Source of the DNA: Corynebacterium kroppenstedtii DSM 44385
GTDB taxonomy: Bacteria > Actinomycetota > Actinomycetes > Mycobacteriales > Mycobacteriaceae
Assembly: GCF_000023145.1 (NCBI RefSeq)
Contig: NC_012704.1
Coordinates: 2,108,001 to 2,172,000, forward strand
Direction of reading: 5' to 3'
DNA: 64,000 nucleotides
Shown here: positions 26,980-36,883 of the stretch, in pieces
Layout of the letters: every line of letters begins with the position of its first letter
How positions within the stretch are numbered: position 1 is the stretch's first letter
Position numbers and translations under genes: made by a program
Notes under the pieces: generated by a model
Seen by the model: the letters and a program-made list of their open reading frames with translations, nothing else
Databases searched by the model: none
What the model was told of the DNA's origin: nothing

Positions 26980-28089
26980 ATGTCACCATCGCGTTCTCTC
27001 CACCCCAGAACAGCCGCACCTGAGGGCACCCAGTCACAGGGCGACTCCTCCGCACATCCCCGCGGCAACGACCTCGCTTTAGACGTGCAGGATCTCCACT
27101 GTCACCTCGGCAGCGGGAAAAACAAGAAAGAGATCCTCAAAGGCATCACGCTCTCGATTCCGCGCGGGAAGGTTCTCGCCGTACTGGGAGCCAATGGCAC
27201 AGGTAAAACCACACTTATCAACGCGCTATCTACCCTCATCCCCATCAGCGGCGGCAGCGCCACGATCAACGGCCACGACGTCACCTCAGACCCCGCCGGG
27301 GTGCGGTCCTCCATCTCGCTGACCGGCCAATACGCCGCCGTCGACAATATGCTCACCGGGCACGAAAACCTCACGTTCTTCGGAACGCTCGCCGGGCTTT
27401 CCACGCGCGAAGCCAAAGACAGGGCCACCGAGCTTCTCACCCGGTTCGGCCTCGAGCGAGCCGCCGACAGCCGCGTCGCCGACTACTCCGGCGGTATGCG
27501 TCGTCGATTAGATATTGCGTCGTCACTGACCGTGCAACCACCGCTGCTCTTCCTCGACGAACCCACCACCGGGCTCGACCCCGCCAGCCGCAACGACGTC
27601 TGGGACATGGTCCACCACCTGCAAGCCGACGGAACCTCCATCCTGCTGACAACCCAATATCTCGACGAAGCCGACCATCTGGCCGACCGGATTGTCGTGC
27701 TTGGGGGCGGGCGCGTCCTGGACGAAGGCACCTCTGCCGAGCTCAAGTCGCGCTACGGGTCGTCGGCTGTGACCGTGACATTCCGCGATCCCGCGCTGGC
27801 CGAACACTTTGCCGGCATTGCCACCGACCACGGATTCACCGCTGCTCAGGAGAACACCATCGTCCGGCTCGACGCACCCGACGGGCACCGGTCGCTCGTG
27901 CGCGCGCTATCCCTCTGGGACGGTTCCGAGGACGACATCACCGACGCCGCGTTGATCCCGCCGACGCTCGAGGACGTGTACATGGCCGTCGCGGACTCGG
28001 GCGATGTGGCGCGGACGGATGCGCGGGAGGACAAAGCGTCGGTGGACGCCCGGTCGGACGCCCACACTCCGGGAGGTGACCACCAATGA
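26980..28089 (+). CDS. ABC exporter ATP-binding protein, DrrA-type
   Basis: A 369-residue ATPase with Walker A GANGTGKTT, the DrrA-like SISLTGQYAAVDNMLTGHENL, signature YSGGMRRRLDIASSL, Walker B LLFLDEPTTGLD and the H-loop region LTTQYLDEADHLADRI. It matches the daunorubicin-resistance family of exporters that pump small secondary metabolites. Position at the end of the siderophore cluster and in one operon with two ABC-2 permease genes suggests export of the finished siderophore. The stop overlaps the first permease start (ATGA). A weak ribosome site precedes ATG 26980. Both permease genes are disrupted, so the ATPase may have no working partner. Confidence 0.9.
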   Translation: MSPSRSLHPRTAAPEGTQSQGDSSAHPRGNDLALDVQDLHCHLGSGKNKKEILKGITLSIPRGKVLAVLGANGTGKTTLINALSTLIPISGGSATINGHDVTSDPAGVRSSISLTGQYAAVDNMLTGHENLTFFGTLAGLSTREAKDRATELLTRFGLERAADSRVADYSGGMRRRLDIASSLTVQPPLLFLDEPTTGLDPASRNDVWDMVHHLQADGTSILLTTQYLDEADHLADRIVVLGGGRVLDEGTSAELKSRYGSSAVTVTFRDPALAEHFAGIATDHGFTAAQENTIVRLDAPDGHRSLVRALSLWDGSEDDITDAALIPPTLEDVYMAVADSGDVARTDAREDKASVDARSDAHTPGGDHQ

Positions 28090-28875
28090 GCAGCGGAAAC
28101 ACGACCCCGTCGATGAGCAGCTCAGCGGCGATCACGTCGGTATGGTCACGCGACTTCAAACGCGTGATCCGAAATAAATCGGTACTCCCCTCAATTTTTG
28201 TGATCCCCGCGATCTTCATCGCCATCTTCTACGGCGCATTCTCGCGAGCCACCGACGGCTTCGGCATCAGCTACGCCACATTCCTCCTGCCCACGGGTAT
28301 CCTCCAAGGGCTCATCTTCACTGCCGGGGGTTCGTCGCTAGCCGTCGCCCAAGACGCGGAAGACGGAATACACGCGCGAATCCGCACCATGCCCGCGCCC
28401 AACTGGTCACTTGTCGCCGGCCGGTTGCTTGCCGACCTCACCCGCGGCGCGATCTCCATCCGTCCCCGTCATCGTGCTCACCGTCCTGATCGGCGCACGA
28501 TTCCACGGAAGTGCCGTCGACCTGCTGCTTCTTATCCTCCTAACGATCGGTGCAGCGGTGTCCATCAGTGCGATTGCCGACGGCCTCTGCCTTCTGGCAC
28601 ACCAACCGGTCAGCACCTCGCTGATGTTCCAGGGGCTAACAATTCCCATCGTGATGCTATCCACCGCGTTTGTGCCGGCAGTGGCCCTGCCGAGCGGGGT
28701 CCGCCCGGTCATCGAACATCTACCGCTCTCCACCATGGTCGACACGTCGCGGTTGCTCATCAACGGTGACTCCCCCGGATCCACCGGTATCGAAGCTCTT
28801 TGCTGGATCATCGTCTTCTTAGTCGCGGGAATTTACGGTTTTCTCGCAGCAATATCGAGGAAGCCCCATGTCTAA
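28086..28875 (+). pseudogene. ABC-2 type exporter permease 1, frameshifted
   Basis: Translation starts at an ATG after GGGAGGTG, overlapping the ATPase stop. It encodes a typical DrrB-like permease: RDFKRVIRNKSVLPSIFVIPAIFIAIFYGAF, then AVAQDAEDGIHARIRTMP, up to LLADLTRGAISI. There the frame turns to Arg-rich nonsense, while the frame one base over continues PVIVLTVLIGAR, VSTSLMFQGLTIPIVMLSTAFVPA and ends HV at 28875, overlapping the next gene. One extra base between about 28455 and 28468, near the CCCC run, accounts for this. Reading both frames restores a protein of about 262 residues with six membrane segments. It is either a real lesion or a sequence error. Confidence 0.8.
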
Positions 28876-29737
28876 CACACCCGCCACCTACTCGCCGGCA
28901 ACGTCTACCGCACGGCCTACCCCGCGGGCCACGAAGCCGTCCCCGCGACGAGCACACGCCAGCTGGGCCCACACCACGCGCCTATTCCGACGCTTCGTCC
29001 GCACCCGCGCATCCCTGCTGAGCACGATCTTCACCCCGATGCTTATGATCGTGTTACAGTGGGCGCTGTTCGGCGACCTCATCGCCAAAGTCCAGGGGCT
29101 CGAGAAAATCGACCTGCTGCCCCTGTGCCTCATGCTCATCCTGGGGTCACAGTGGCTCTACATCCCCGCCAATAGCGCAGAGATCGTGCGCGAACGCCAA
29201 TCCGGAATCGTCGCACGAGTCTCCACCAGCGCCAGCGGGATCCGGCCACTCATCGCCGGCCAGTGGTTATTCAGTTTCTTGCGCACCATCCTCGCCAGCA
29301 TCCCCGCACTCGTGGCCTCCTTCGTGTTCGGAATGCGGATCCACACCTGGTCAGCGGCCCTCTGGCTCGTCATCGCCGTGATCGGCGGGGCAATATTCAC
29401 AGCGACGCTTGTCCTCGCCCTCGGATTCTGAGCAGCCAGTCCCGACGCCACCATGATCGTCACCCCACTCTTCATGGTCGCGCTGTTCCTCTCCGCGGGG
29501 TTCGTCCCCGCGACCGCGTTCATCTCAGGCCTTCAGTGGTTCGCGCGAAACAACCCGGTGACCCACGTCATCGAGGCCGAAATAGCGCTCAACGGAGGTG
29601 CACTGGCCAACAATCTCTCGCTTACCGACGCTACCTCCGCGATGACGATGTCCGGAATATGGTTCATCGGCGTGATGGTGATGGCAGGACTACTCGCCGT
29701 ATTCGCGACAACCAGGCACTCCCGAAATACCGCGTAA
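28868..29737 (+). pseudogene. ABC-2 type exporter permease 2, in-frame stop
   Basis: The ATG at 28868 overlaps the end of permease 1. The frame encodes a DrrB/DrrC-like permease (LLSTIFTPMLMIVLQWALFGD, then IVRERQSGIVARVSTS) up to LVLALGF, where TGA at 29429-29431 interrupts it. The same frame continues without shift, AASPDATMIVTPLFMVALFLSAGFVPATAF to NTA at 29737, clearly the last membrane segments of the same protein. A single substitution, for example TGG to TGA, explains the stop. As this is not an indel it is less likely a homopolymer error. A start at ATG 29453 would give only the C-terminal fragment. Confidence 0.8.
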
Positions 29738-29844
29738 CGAGGGGGAATTGCTCACTTAGCGGTGGCGGGTTTGACTCATGAGCGACCGGGCAGCGGCGTT
29801 ATAGTTCGCGGCCCTAGGTCAACGCAACGCTCCAATTCGGCGCT

Positions 29845-30648
29845 CTAGTTCGACGCGACGCTAGCAACCGCTTGGTACGCGTCGGCCGCCGCCGCTTCCG
29901 GATCTTCATGGTCGAGCGAATCGTTGAAGATCTCCAACGACACCGGCCCGCTATACCCCACGTTGAGAGCCTTAGCCAGACATTCCTTCACGAGCAGATC
30001 GCCATGCCCTGGCCACAGGCGATGGTGGCGTGACAGTTCCTTGACCGGCATGTCCAGGCGTGGGGCGTCGGCAAGCTGAACAAAGAAAAGCTTGGAGGGA
30101 TCCACAGAATCGATCACCGACGAATCCTCGCCCAGAGCCAGCATGTGGAAACTGTCCAGGCAGACGCCAACATTGGGCAAATCCACGTGGCGAACGATGT
30201 CGTAGGCGTGGGCGAACGTGGAGACGAACCGGCCCCATGCCAGGGCCTCGAAGGCAACGCGCATACCCTGGCCTGCCGCGAGCTTCCCGATCTGGCGGAG
30301 CTGGTCCACGCGGACCTCGTCGCTATCAACCGACGCGGAGTCCGTGTTGGAACAGACCAGGATCGTGTTCGCGCCGAGCTGTTTAGCGTGGGCGAGCGCA
30401 GTTTCGCACCGTCGGAGCCCGTGCTGGAACTCCTTGTCTTTGACGCTCAGGAGGTTCTTGACCGGCTGATAAAGGTCACACGAAAGGCCGAATTCCTTCA
30501 TCAACGACGTGATGTCGTTCGAGTTCATCGGGCTTTCTTCAATATCCGGGACGAAGAGTTCGACGCCGTCGAAGCCGGCTTTGGCGGCGGCGCGAAGTTT
30601 GGCGTCGAGGGTTCCGGGAAGGCTAACGGTTGCGATGCTGAAATGCAT
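29845..30648 (-). CDS. TIM-barrel sugar-phosphate isomerase/epimerase family, probable 3-dehydroshikimate dehydratase
   Basis: A 267-residue protein of the xylose-isomerase-like TIM-barrel superfamily. The opening SIATVSLPGTLDAKLRAAAKAGFDGVELF, VCSNTDSASVD, FEALAWGRFV, CLDSFHMLALG, FFVQLADAP, the RHHRLWPGHGDL block and LEIFND strongly recall QsuB/QuiC/AsbF-type 3-dehydroshikimate dehydratases, which make 3,4-dihydroxybenzoate (protocatechuate). Metal ligands probably include Glu, Asp, His and Glu within these blocks. It may serve quinate/shikimate breakdown; its place next to a catechol siderophore cluster raises the possibility of a role there, as AsbF has in petrobactin synthesis. A GGAG site lies rather far (16 bases) upstream of ATG 30648. 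Confidence 0.75.
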   Translation of the reverse strand: MHFSIATVSLPGTLDAKLRAAAKAGFDGVELFVPDIEESPMNSNDITSLMKEFGLSCDLYQPVKNLLSVKDKEFQHGLRRCETALAHAKQLGANTILVCSNTDSASVDSDEVRVDQLRQIGKLAAGQGMRVAFEALAWGRFVSTFAHAYDIVRHVDLPNVGVCLDSFHMLALGEDSSVIDSVDPSKLFFVQLADAPRLDMPVKELSRHHRLWPGHGDLLVKECLAKALNVGYSGPVSLEIFNDSLDHEDPEAAAADAYQAVASVASN

Positions 30649-30879
30649 GAGTTGTTGACTGCTTCTCCTTGTTGATGTGACAGCGTGGTTGAACGAACAG
30701 CTTGTCTACGAGTCCATGCTAGGCCGGAAACCGCAGCGGGGTCGCCGTGGAATTGGGCGGCGCGCACGGGGCCGCAGCGGGGTCGCCGTCGAAACCCCAA
30801 CTGTGCCCAAAACACGAAAAACCGCGCCTGCATAACGCAGACACGGTGATACCCAGGGCAATGTGCCCTTGTGGGAAGA

Positions 30880-31161
30880 CTACTTGGCCTTCTCCAGGAT
30901 TTCGACGAGACGGAAGTGCTTGTTCGCCGACAGCGGGCGGCACTCTTCGATGCGGACGCGGTCACCCACGCCAGCGGTCTCGTTTTCGTCGTGCACCTTC
31001 ACCTTGGAGGTGGTGCGGATGGTCTTGCCGTAAAGGGCGTGCTGGTTACGGTCTTCGAGCTCAACCACGATGGTCTTCTGCATTTTGTCAGAGACGACGT
31101 AGCCGATGCGGACCTTCTGGATGCCCTTTTTCTTCTTGTCGTTCACGGTTGCCTCACTCAT
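30880..31161 (-). CDS. rpsQ: 30S ribosomal protein S17
   Basis: A 93-residue protein matching S17 ([24 protein letters not shown]-type core, [24 protein letters not shown]). It binds helix 11 of 16S rRNA. It is the last gene of the S10 operon here; its ATG overlaps the rpmC stop by one base. The siderophore island begins after it. Confidence 0.97.
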   Translation of the reverse strand: MSEATVNDKKKKGIQKVRIGYVVSDKMQKTIVVELEDRNQHALYGKTIRTTSKVKVHDENETAGVGDRVRIEECRPLSANKHFRLVEILEKAK

Positions 31162-31391
31162 TACGCCTCATCTCCCGGAGCGCTGGACAGGCCCAGTTCG
31201 CGTTCGCGGATGACGGTGTGGATGCGCGCGATGTCGCGCTTCACCGTTCCGAGGCGGCGGTTGTTGGTCAGCTGGCCAGTTGCGTTCTGGAAGCGAAGGT
31301 TGAACAGTTCTTCCTTCGCCTCGTGGAGGCGCGTGGTGAGTTCTTCAGCAGAAAGCTCACGGAGCTCATGGGCCGGTGTTCCGGTAGCCAT
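31161..31391 (-). CDS. rpmC: 50S ribosomal protein L29
   Basis: A 76-residue L29 ([48 protein letters not shown]). It lies near the exit of the peptide tunnel. ATG 31391 overlaps the rplP stop by one base and is preferred to the in-frame upstream codon at 31430, which lies inside rplP. Confidence 0.97.
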   Translation of the reverse strand: MATGTPAHELRELSAEELTTRLHEAKEELFNLRFQNATGQLTNNRRLGTVKRDIARIHTVIRERELGLSSAPGDEA

Positions 31392-31807
31392 TAGAACTGG
31401 TCCTCCTTCTTGACGATACGTACCTTGCACGGGAGCTTCGCACCTGCGCGACGGAGCGCCTCAAGGGCAACCTCTTCGCTGGGGTAGCTCATTTCAAACA
31501 AGATGCGGCCTGGCTTGACGTTGGCAATCCACTTTTCGACGGGGCCTTTACCGGAACCCATGCGCACACCGAGTGGCTTCTGGGTCAGGGGGCGGTCCGG
31601 GAAAATGTTGATCCATACCTTGCCACCACGCTTGACGTGGCGGTTGATAGCGATACGGGCTGCCTCGATCTGGCGGTTGGTGATGTAGGCGGGCTCGAGG
31701 GCCTGAACACCGTAATCACCGAAGGTCACGCGGTTGCCACCTTTCGACACACCACGTCGAGTGGGGCGGTGCTGGCGGCGGTACTTAACGCGCTTAGGGA
31801 TAAGCAT
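31391..31807 (-). CDS. rplP: 50S ribosomal protein L16
   Basis: A 138-residue L16 ([42 protein letters not shown]-type core, KLPCKVRIV). It helps shape the A-site region of the large subunit. It follows rpsC by two bases in the S10 operon. Confidence 0.97.
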   Translation of the reverse strand: MLIPKRVKYRRQHRPTRRGVSKGGNRVTFGDYGVQALEPAYITNRQIEAARIAINRHVKRGGKVWINIFPDRPLTQKPLGVRMGSGKGPVEKWIANVKPGRILFEMSYPSEEVALEALRRAGAKLPCKVRIVKKEDQF

Positions 31808-31809
31808 GT

Positions 31810-32559
31810 TTAGCCCTCCTGCTTCTGCTCTGCGGCGCGGCGACGACGTCCGCCACCACGACGCGGGCGGTCGTTGCGGCCACGGCGGCTGCCACGATCG
31901 TCGCGAGCGTTGATCAAGCTTTCACGGCGTCCACCGACAACGTCACCCTTGTAGATCCACACCTTGACGCCGATGCGTCCGAAGGTGGTGTGGGCTTCGA
32001 AGGTTCCGTAGTCGATCTCGGCGCGCAGGGTGTGCAGCGGAACGCGTCCCTCGTGGTAGCGCTCGGTGCGGCCCATTTCGGCACCACCCAGGCGGCCGGA
32101 GCACACAACCTTGATGCCCTTGACCTGCGGCTGGCGCATTGCGCCCTGGATGGCTTTACGCATGGCGCGACGGAACGCGACACGGTTGGACAGCTGCTCA
32201 GCGATGGACTGCGCAACCAACTGTGCGGAGGCGTCCACATTCTTGACTTCAAGAATGTTCAGCTGAACCTGCTTGCCGGTGAGCTTTTCCAGCTTCCCGC
32301 GGATGCGGTCTGCTTCGGCTCCACGGCGGCCGATCACGATACCGGGGCGCGCTGTATGGATGTCTACACGGACGCGGTCACGGGTGCGCTCGATGACAAC
32401 ATCGGCGATGCCGGCGCGCTCGAGTCCCTTGGACAGGAAATCGCGGATCTTGATGTCTTCAGCGAGGTAATCGGCGTACTGCTTGTCGGCGTACCAGCGT
32501 GAGCGCCACTCAGAGGTGATTCCCAGCCGGAGGCCGTAGGGGTGAATTTTCTGTCCCAC
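31810..32559 (-). CDS. rpsC: 30S ribosomal protein S3
   Basis: A 249-residue S3 starting at GTG 32559 ([13 protein letters not shown]), with the KH domain motif [19 protein letters not shown] and a basic Arg/Gly-rich tail. The GTG overlaps the rplV TAG by one base. An open frame further upstream is inside rplV and lacks similarity. Confidence 0.97.
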   Translation of the reverse strand: MGQKIHPYGLRLGITSEWRSRWYADKQYADYLAEDIKIRDFLSKGLERAGIADVVIERTRDRVRVDIHTARPGIVIGRRGAEADRIRGKLEKLTGKQVQLNILEVKNVDASAQLVAQSIAEQLSNRVAFRRAMRKAIQGAMRQPQVKGIKVVCSGRLGGAEMGRTERYHEGRVPLHTLRAEIDYGTFEAHTTFGRIGVKVWIYKGDVVGGRRESLINARDDRGSRRGRNDRPRRGGGRRRRAAEQKQEG

Positions 32560-32921
32560 TACTGAGCACTTCCCTTCTGGCTTTCGACGACCACGGTGAT
32601 GTGGCTGGTGCGCTTGCGGACATGGAATGCGCGTCCTTGTGCGCGTGGGCGGAAACGCCGCATGGTCGGTCCTTCGTCTGCCCAAGCCTGCGCTATGACG
32701 AGGCTGTTCCGGTCCAGGCCGAAGTTGTTTTCCGCGTTCGCTGCGGCGGAGGCCACAACTTTGTACACCGGTTCGGAGGCCGACTGGGGAGCGTACTTGA
32801 GGATGTCAAGTGCTTCCTCGACGGACTTTCCGCGTACGGTGTCGATAACGCGGCGAGCCTTCATCGGGGTGACGCGGACGTAGCGGGCGGTGGCGCGTGC
32901 TGACGTTACGGTATCAGCCAT
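32559..32921 (-). CDS. rplV: 50S ribosomal protein L22
   Basis: A 120-residue L22 ([46 protein letters not shown]). Its beta-hairpin lines the peptide exit tunnel; nothing in the loop suggests macrolide-resistance mutations. It starts three bases after rpsS. Confidence 0.97.
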   Translation of the reverse strand: MADTVTSARATARYVRVTPMKARRVIDTVRGKSVEEALDILKYAPQSASEPVYKVVASAAANAENNFGLDRNSLVIAQAWADEGPTMRRFRPRAQGRAFHVRKRTSHITVVVESQKGSAQ

Positions 32922-32924
32922 TGC

Positions 32925-33203
32925 TTATCGACGTCCCTTCTTATCGTCCTTGACGTGACCCTTGAAGGTCTTGGTTGGGGCGAACTCGCCGAGCTTGTGG
33001 CCCACCATGGAGTCGTCGATGAACACCGGCACGTGCTTGCGTCCGTCGTGGACGGCGAAGGTGTGGCCGATGAAATCGGGAAGGATGGTGGAACGGCGAG
33101 ACCAGGTCTTGATGACTTGCTTGGTGCCCTTGTCGTTCTGTGCGTCCACCTTCGAAAGGAGGTGTTCGTCGACGAAGGGGCCTTTCTTGAGGCTACGTGG
33201 CAT
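32925..33203 (-). CDS. rpsS: 30S ribosomal protein S19
   Basis: A 92-residue S19 ([54 protein letters not shown]). ATG 33203 is chosen because a GGAGG lies nine bases upstream and all S19 proteins start at this point. Confidence 0.97.
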   Translation of the reverse strand: MPRSLKKGPFVDEHLLSKVDAQNDKGTKQVIKTWSRRSTILPDFIGHTFAVHDGRKHVPVFIDDSMVGHKLGEFAPTKTFKGHVKDDKKGRR

Positions 33204-33219
33204 TCTCAACTACCTCCTT

Positions 33220-34062
33220 TTAGCGCTTCTTGTTCTTGTTGCTACGGCGGCGGCGCACGATCAGGCCATCGCTCGGGCGGTTTGGCTTGCGGGTACGTCC
33301 CTCTGGCTGGCCCCACGGGGAAACCGGGTGGCGTCCACCGGAGGACTTGCCCTCGCCACCACCGTGCGGGTGGTCGACGGGGTTCATGACGACACCGCGG
33401 ACGGTCGGGCGGACGCCCTTCCAGCGCATACGGCCGGCTTTGCCCCAGCGGATGTTGATCTGGTCAGCGTTTCCGACCTCACCGACGGTGGCACGGCAGC
33501 GCGCGTCGACACGACGGATTTCGGTGGACGGCATACGCAGGATGGCGTACTTGCCTTCCTTACCCAGCAGCTGAATGGAGGAACCAGCGGAGCGGGCGAG
33601 CTTGGCGCCGCCACCCGGCTTGAGCTCCACAGCGTGGATGGTTGTACCGGTCGGGATGTTGCGCAGCGGCAGGTTGTTACCCACCTTGATGTCAGCGTTG
33701 GCGCCGGACTCAACAACGGTGCCCTGCTTCAGGTTGCGAGGCGCGATGATGTAGCGCTTCTCGCCATCGAAGTAGTGCAGCAGCGCGATGTTGGCCGTGC
33801 GGTTCGGGTCGTACTCGATGTGAGCGACCTTGGCTGGCACACCGTCTTTGTCGTTACGACGGAAGTCGATCAGACGGTACTGGCGTTTGTGTCCACCGCC
33901 CTTGTGGCGTGTGGTGATGTGGCCGTGTACGTTGCGGCCACCGGTCTTGTGCAGCGGGCGCAGCAGAGACTTCTCAGGGGTAGAGCGAGTGAGCTCATCG
34001 AACCCGGAGACAGAGCTCTGGCGGCGACCCGGCGTAGTCGGCTTGTATTTACGAATAGCCAT
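33220..34062 (-). CDS. rplB: 50S ribosomal protein L2
   Basis: A 280-residue L2 ([36 protein letters not shown], the C-terminal [15 protein letters not shown]). The conserved His in the last motif lies near the peptidyl-transferase centre. It is co-directional in the S10 operon between rplW and rpsS. Confidence 0.98.
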   Translation of the reverse strand: MAIRKYKPTTPGRRQSSVSGFDELTRSTPEKSLLRPLHKTGGRNVHGHITTRHKGGGHKRQYRLIDFRRNDKDGVPAKVAHIEYDPNRTANIALLHYFDGEKRYIIAPRNLKQGTVVESGANADIKVGNNLPLRNIPTGTTIHAVELKPGGGAKLARSAGSSIQLLGKEGKYAILRMPSTEIRRVDARCRATVGEVGNADQINIRWGKAGRMRWKGVRPTVRGVVMNPVDHPHGGGEGKSSGGRHPVSPWGQPEGRTRKPNRPSDGLIVRRRRSNKNKKR

Positions 34063-34084
34063 GACTTAGTCCTAACTGTCCGCC

Positions 34085-34390
34085 TTAGGAGGCAGAACCG
34101 CCGAAGATGTCGATGGGATCACTACCGGCTGCCAGCGTCACCATTGCGCGCTTGGTTGACTTGCGACGGCCGTAGCCGAAGCGGGTGCGCTTGGTCTTGC
34201 CCTCACGGTTGAGGGTGTTGACGCTGGAAACCTTCACGCCGAAGATCTTTTCCACGGCGATCTTGATTTGTGTCTTGTTGGAGTCCGGGCGGACGAGGAA
34301 GGTGTAAGTGCCTTGCTCCATCAGGCCGTAGGACTTCTCGGAGACAACCGGTGCGATGATGATGTCGCGGGGGTTATTTAAGTCGCTCAC
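34085..34390 (-). CDS. rplW: 50S ribosomal protein L23
   Basis: A 101-residue L23 ([35 protein letters not shown]). It sits at the tunnel exit and docks trigger factor and SRP. It starts at a GTG that overlaps the rplD stop (GTGA). Confidence 0.97.
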   Translation of the reverse strand: MSDLNNPRDIIIAPVVSEKSYGLMEQGTYTFLVRPDSNKTQIKIAVEKIFGVKVSSVNTLNREGKTKRTRFGYGRRKSTKRAMVTLAAGSDPIDIFGGSAS

Positions 34391-35046
34391 TTGCTCTCCT
34401 CCTTCGTCTCGGCGCCGGTAGCGCGCTCAATGAAGGCGTTGAGGGCCTCGACAGAGAACACGAGGTCGTCCGAGTTGAGGACGTCGTAGGTGTTCAGCTG
34501 GTCGCTCGGCAGGATGTGAACGTTCGGGAGGTTACGTGCACTCTTGATGGAGTTGACGTCCTCGCGACCGAGCACAACGAGTACCGACTTGCGGTCTGTG
34601 AGGCGCCCGATGAAAGTACGAGCGGCTTTCGTTGAGGGGGTCTGTCCTGGGACGAGGTCCTCGACCACGTGAATGCGGTCGTGACGAGCCCGGTCGGACA
34701 GAGCGCCGCGCAGTGCGGCTGCCTTCATTTTCTTAGGCGTGCGCTGATCGTAGTCACGCGGCTGCGGACCGTGAACAGTGCCACCGCCGGTGAACTGGGG
34801 CGCACGGATGGACCCTTGGCGGGCACGACCCGTTCCCTTCTGACGGTAAGGCTTGCGGCCACCACCGCGGACCTGGCCGCGGGTCTTGGTGGCGTGGGTG
34901 CCCTGCCGACGTGCTGCCAACTGTGCGGTGACAACTTGGTGCAGCAGCGGGGTGCTGACCTCGACGTCGAACACGGACGACGGCAGATCAACGGTGCCGT
35001 TGGTCGATCCGTCAGCGGTGTGGACATCTAGCGTTAGATTGCTCAT
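34387..35046 (-). CDS. rplD: 50S ribosomal protein L4
   Basis: A 219-residue L4 ([20 protein letters not shown] as [12 protein letters not shown]..., [19 protein letters not shown], then the C-terminal domain). L4 is the autogenous repressor of the S10 operon in E. coli; no such role is shown for corynebacteria. Its ATG overlaps the rplC stop. Confidence 0.97.
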   Translation of the reverse strand: MSNLTLDVHTADGSTNGTVDLPSSVFDVEVSTPLLHQVVTAQLAARRQGTHATKTRGQVRGGGRKPYRQKGTGRARQGSIRAPQFTGGGTVHGPQPRDYDQRTPKKMKAAALRGALSDRARHDRIHVVEDLVPGQTPSTKAARTFIGRLTDRKSVLVVLGREDVNSIKSARNLPNVHILPSDQLNTYDVLNSDDLVFSVEALNAFIERATGAETKEESK

Positions 35047-35702
35047 GCGTGTGCACCGCCCTTCACTGCGGTCTTGACGGTAACGAGGCCACCACGGATG
35101 CCGGGAACTGCACCCTTGATGAGCAGCAGGTTCGAGTCAGCATCCACCTTGAACAGCTTGAGGTTCTGTGTGGTGACGCGGTTATTACCCATGCGGCCAG
35201 CCATGCGGGTGCCCTTGAAGACGCGGCCCGGGGTGGCGCAGGCGCCGATGCCGCCGACGCGGCGGTGGGCAGCCTGGTTACCGTGGGCAGCGCCCTGGCC
35301 GGCGAAGCCGTGGCGCTTCATTGCGCCGGCGAAGCCGTGGCCACGGGTGGTGCCGGTGACGTCGACAAACTTGACATCGCCGAAAAGCTCGACGGTGACG
35401 TCCTGTCCGACTTCGTAGTCGGACAGGACGTCATCCATGCGGATTTCGGTGACGTAGCGACGTGGTGTCACTCCGGCTTTTGCGAAGTGGCCGCTTTGTG
35501 GCTTGTTTACTTTACGGGGGTCAATATCGCCATAGGCGATCTGGATGGCACTGTAGCCATCCTTTTCTTCGGTGCGAATCTGGGTCACGACGCACGGCCC
35601 TGCTTCGACGACGGTGACCGGCACAACGCGGTTGTCTTCGTCGAAGACCTGGGTCATGCCGAGCTTGGTGCCCAGAATGCCCTTGATCTGATTTTCACTC
35701 AT
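35043..35702 (-). CDS. rplC: 50S ribosomal protein L3
   Basis: A 219-residue L3 ([54 protein letters not shown]). ATG 35702 starts MSENQIKG as in relatives; the in-frame extension upstream has no similarity. It follows rpsJ by 26 bases. Confidence 0.97.
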   Translation of the reverse strand: MSENQIKGILGTKLGMTQVFDEDNRVVPVTVVEAGPCVVTQIRTEEKDGYSAIQIAYGDIDPRKVNKPQSGHFAKAGVTPRRYVTEIRMDDVLSDYEVGQDVTVELFGDVKFVDVTGTTRGHGFAGAMKRHGFAGQGAAHGNQAAHRRVGGIGACATPGRVFKGTRMAGRMGNNRVTTQNLKLFKVDADSNLLLIKGAVPGIRGGLVTVKTAVKGGAHA

Positions 35703-35728
35703 TGATTCTTCTCCGCTACGGTCCAGGC

Positions 35729-36034
35729 TCACTGAATGTTCACGTCGACGCTTGCCGGAAGGTCGATGCGCATAAGTGCGTCAACGGTCTTCGGGGTGGG
35801 GTCGATGATGTCGATCAGGCGCTTGTGCGTGCGCATCTCGAAGTGCTCACGCGAGTCCTTATATTTGTGCGGAGAACGAATAACACAGTAAACGTTCTTT
35901 TCTGTCGGCAGCGGTATCGGGCCAACTACAGTTGCGCCGGTACGAGTGACCGTCTCCACGATCTTGCGCGCCGAGGCATCAATTGCCTCGTGGTCGTAGG
36001 CCTTGAGCCTAATGCGGATTTTTTGTCCCGCCAC
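35729..36034 (-). CDS. rpsJ: 30S ribosomal protein S10
   Basis: A 101-residue S10 starting at GTG 36034 ([20 protein letters not shown]), six bases after GAGG; the ATG at 36049 gives only a short unrelated extension. S10 is also the NusE transcription factor. It is the first gene of the S10 operon; a long non-coding stretch lies upstream. Confidence 0.97.
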   Translation of the reverse strand: MAGQKIRIRLKAYDHEAIDASARKIVETVTRTGATVVGPIPLPTEKNVYCVIRSPHKYKDSREHFEMRTHKRLIDIIDPTPKTVDALMRIDLPASVDVNIQ

Positions 36035-36883
36035 GCTTGTCCTCATTCCTAGCATCAATCCTTCCTGGTGCAGCATATACTGCGTCATTCCGGATCTGCT
36101 TGTCTTTACTTACATTGTCCGTCAGCGCTGACGCCCGCTTGGAAGCCGGCACAGTGCCAGTATGTGCATGTGATGACGATCCCCCCACTGAGCGGTGCGA
36201 ACGCACGGCTACACGTGGCTCGCTCCGTCGCTTTTCACGCTGACCGACATGTCTCTATGCCGTGACCGCGTGAGGATCAGGATCGGATCAATGCAGGGAA
36301 AGAGGCTCCGCTACCCGCTTTTCATCAATATTGTCGACGAATGGGCTGCGGTCTTTTTCCTACTGCCGCTGTGTATTTGCCATGCTCCCGGCTCGGTTCT
36401 GTGGAGGGCGTGTCGCCTTCTCATCTAGTCAGCACCGCGGTCTTATCCCGCCGGTTACGCTTCCTCAGATTCTCTGCGACATCACATGTTGTCGTAGTAG
36501 CGGGCCATGAGACCCAAGCGAATCCGAGCGCACTACGGAGGAGTTTGACCACCGTGGATCATGCTCACTTCACCAGCGATGCCTTACCGGTCATCGGTAG
36601 TTTCCTTCGCTCTGCGCCATGACACACGCTGGCTGACACACGTCGATAGTGAGTATGAACAGGTTATTGCGTGATTATCACTGCAGACGATGGACTTTCC
36701 GGTGTTGCGGGGTGCATCGTGTTAAAGCAACCCGAGTATTAAAACACGTTTACGGACCATGCGCAAACTCTCTTTTCCCAGGCGGGGAAAACATAATCAC
36801 AGGTAGAGCTCTGTGCGGTTAACTGACAATCGACGTCAGAAAAACCGGGCGTGGCGACGCTTTTCACGAGGGCCGCCGTCAGC

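Noticed and set aside
29429-29431. Selenocysteine reading of the TGA in permease 2
   Set aside because: ABC-2 permeases are not selenoproteins, and no SECIS-like hairpin or selenocysteine gene is seen.
32962-34212. A 416-codon open frame on the plus strand
   Set aside because: It is antisense to rpsS, rplB and part of rplW.
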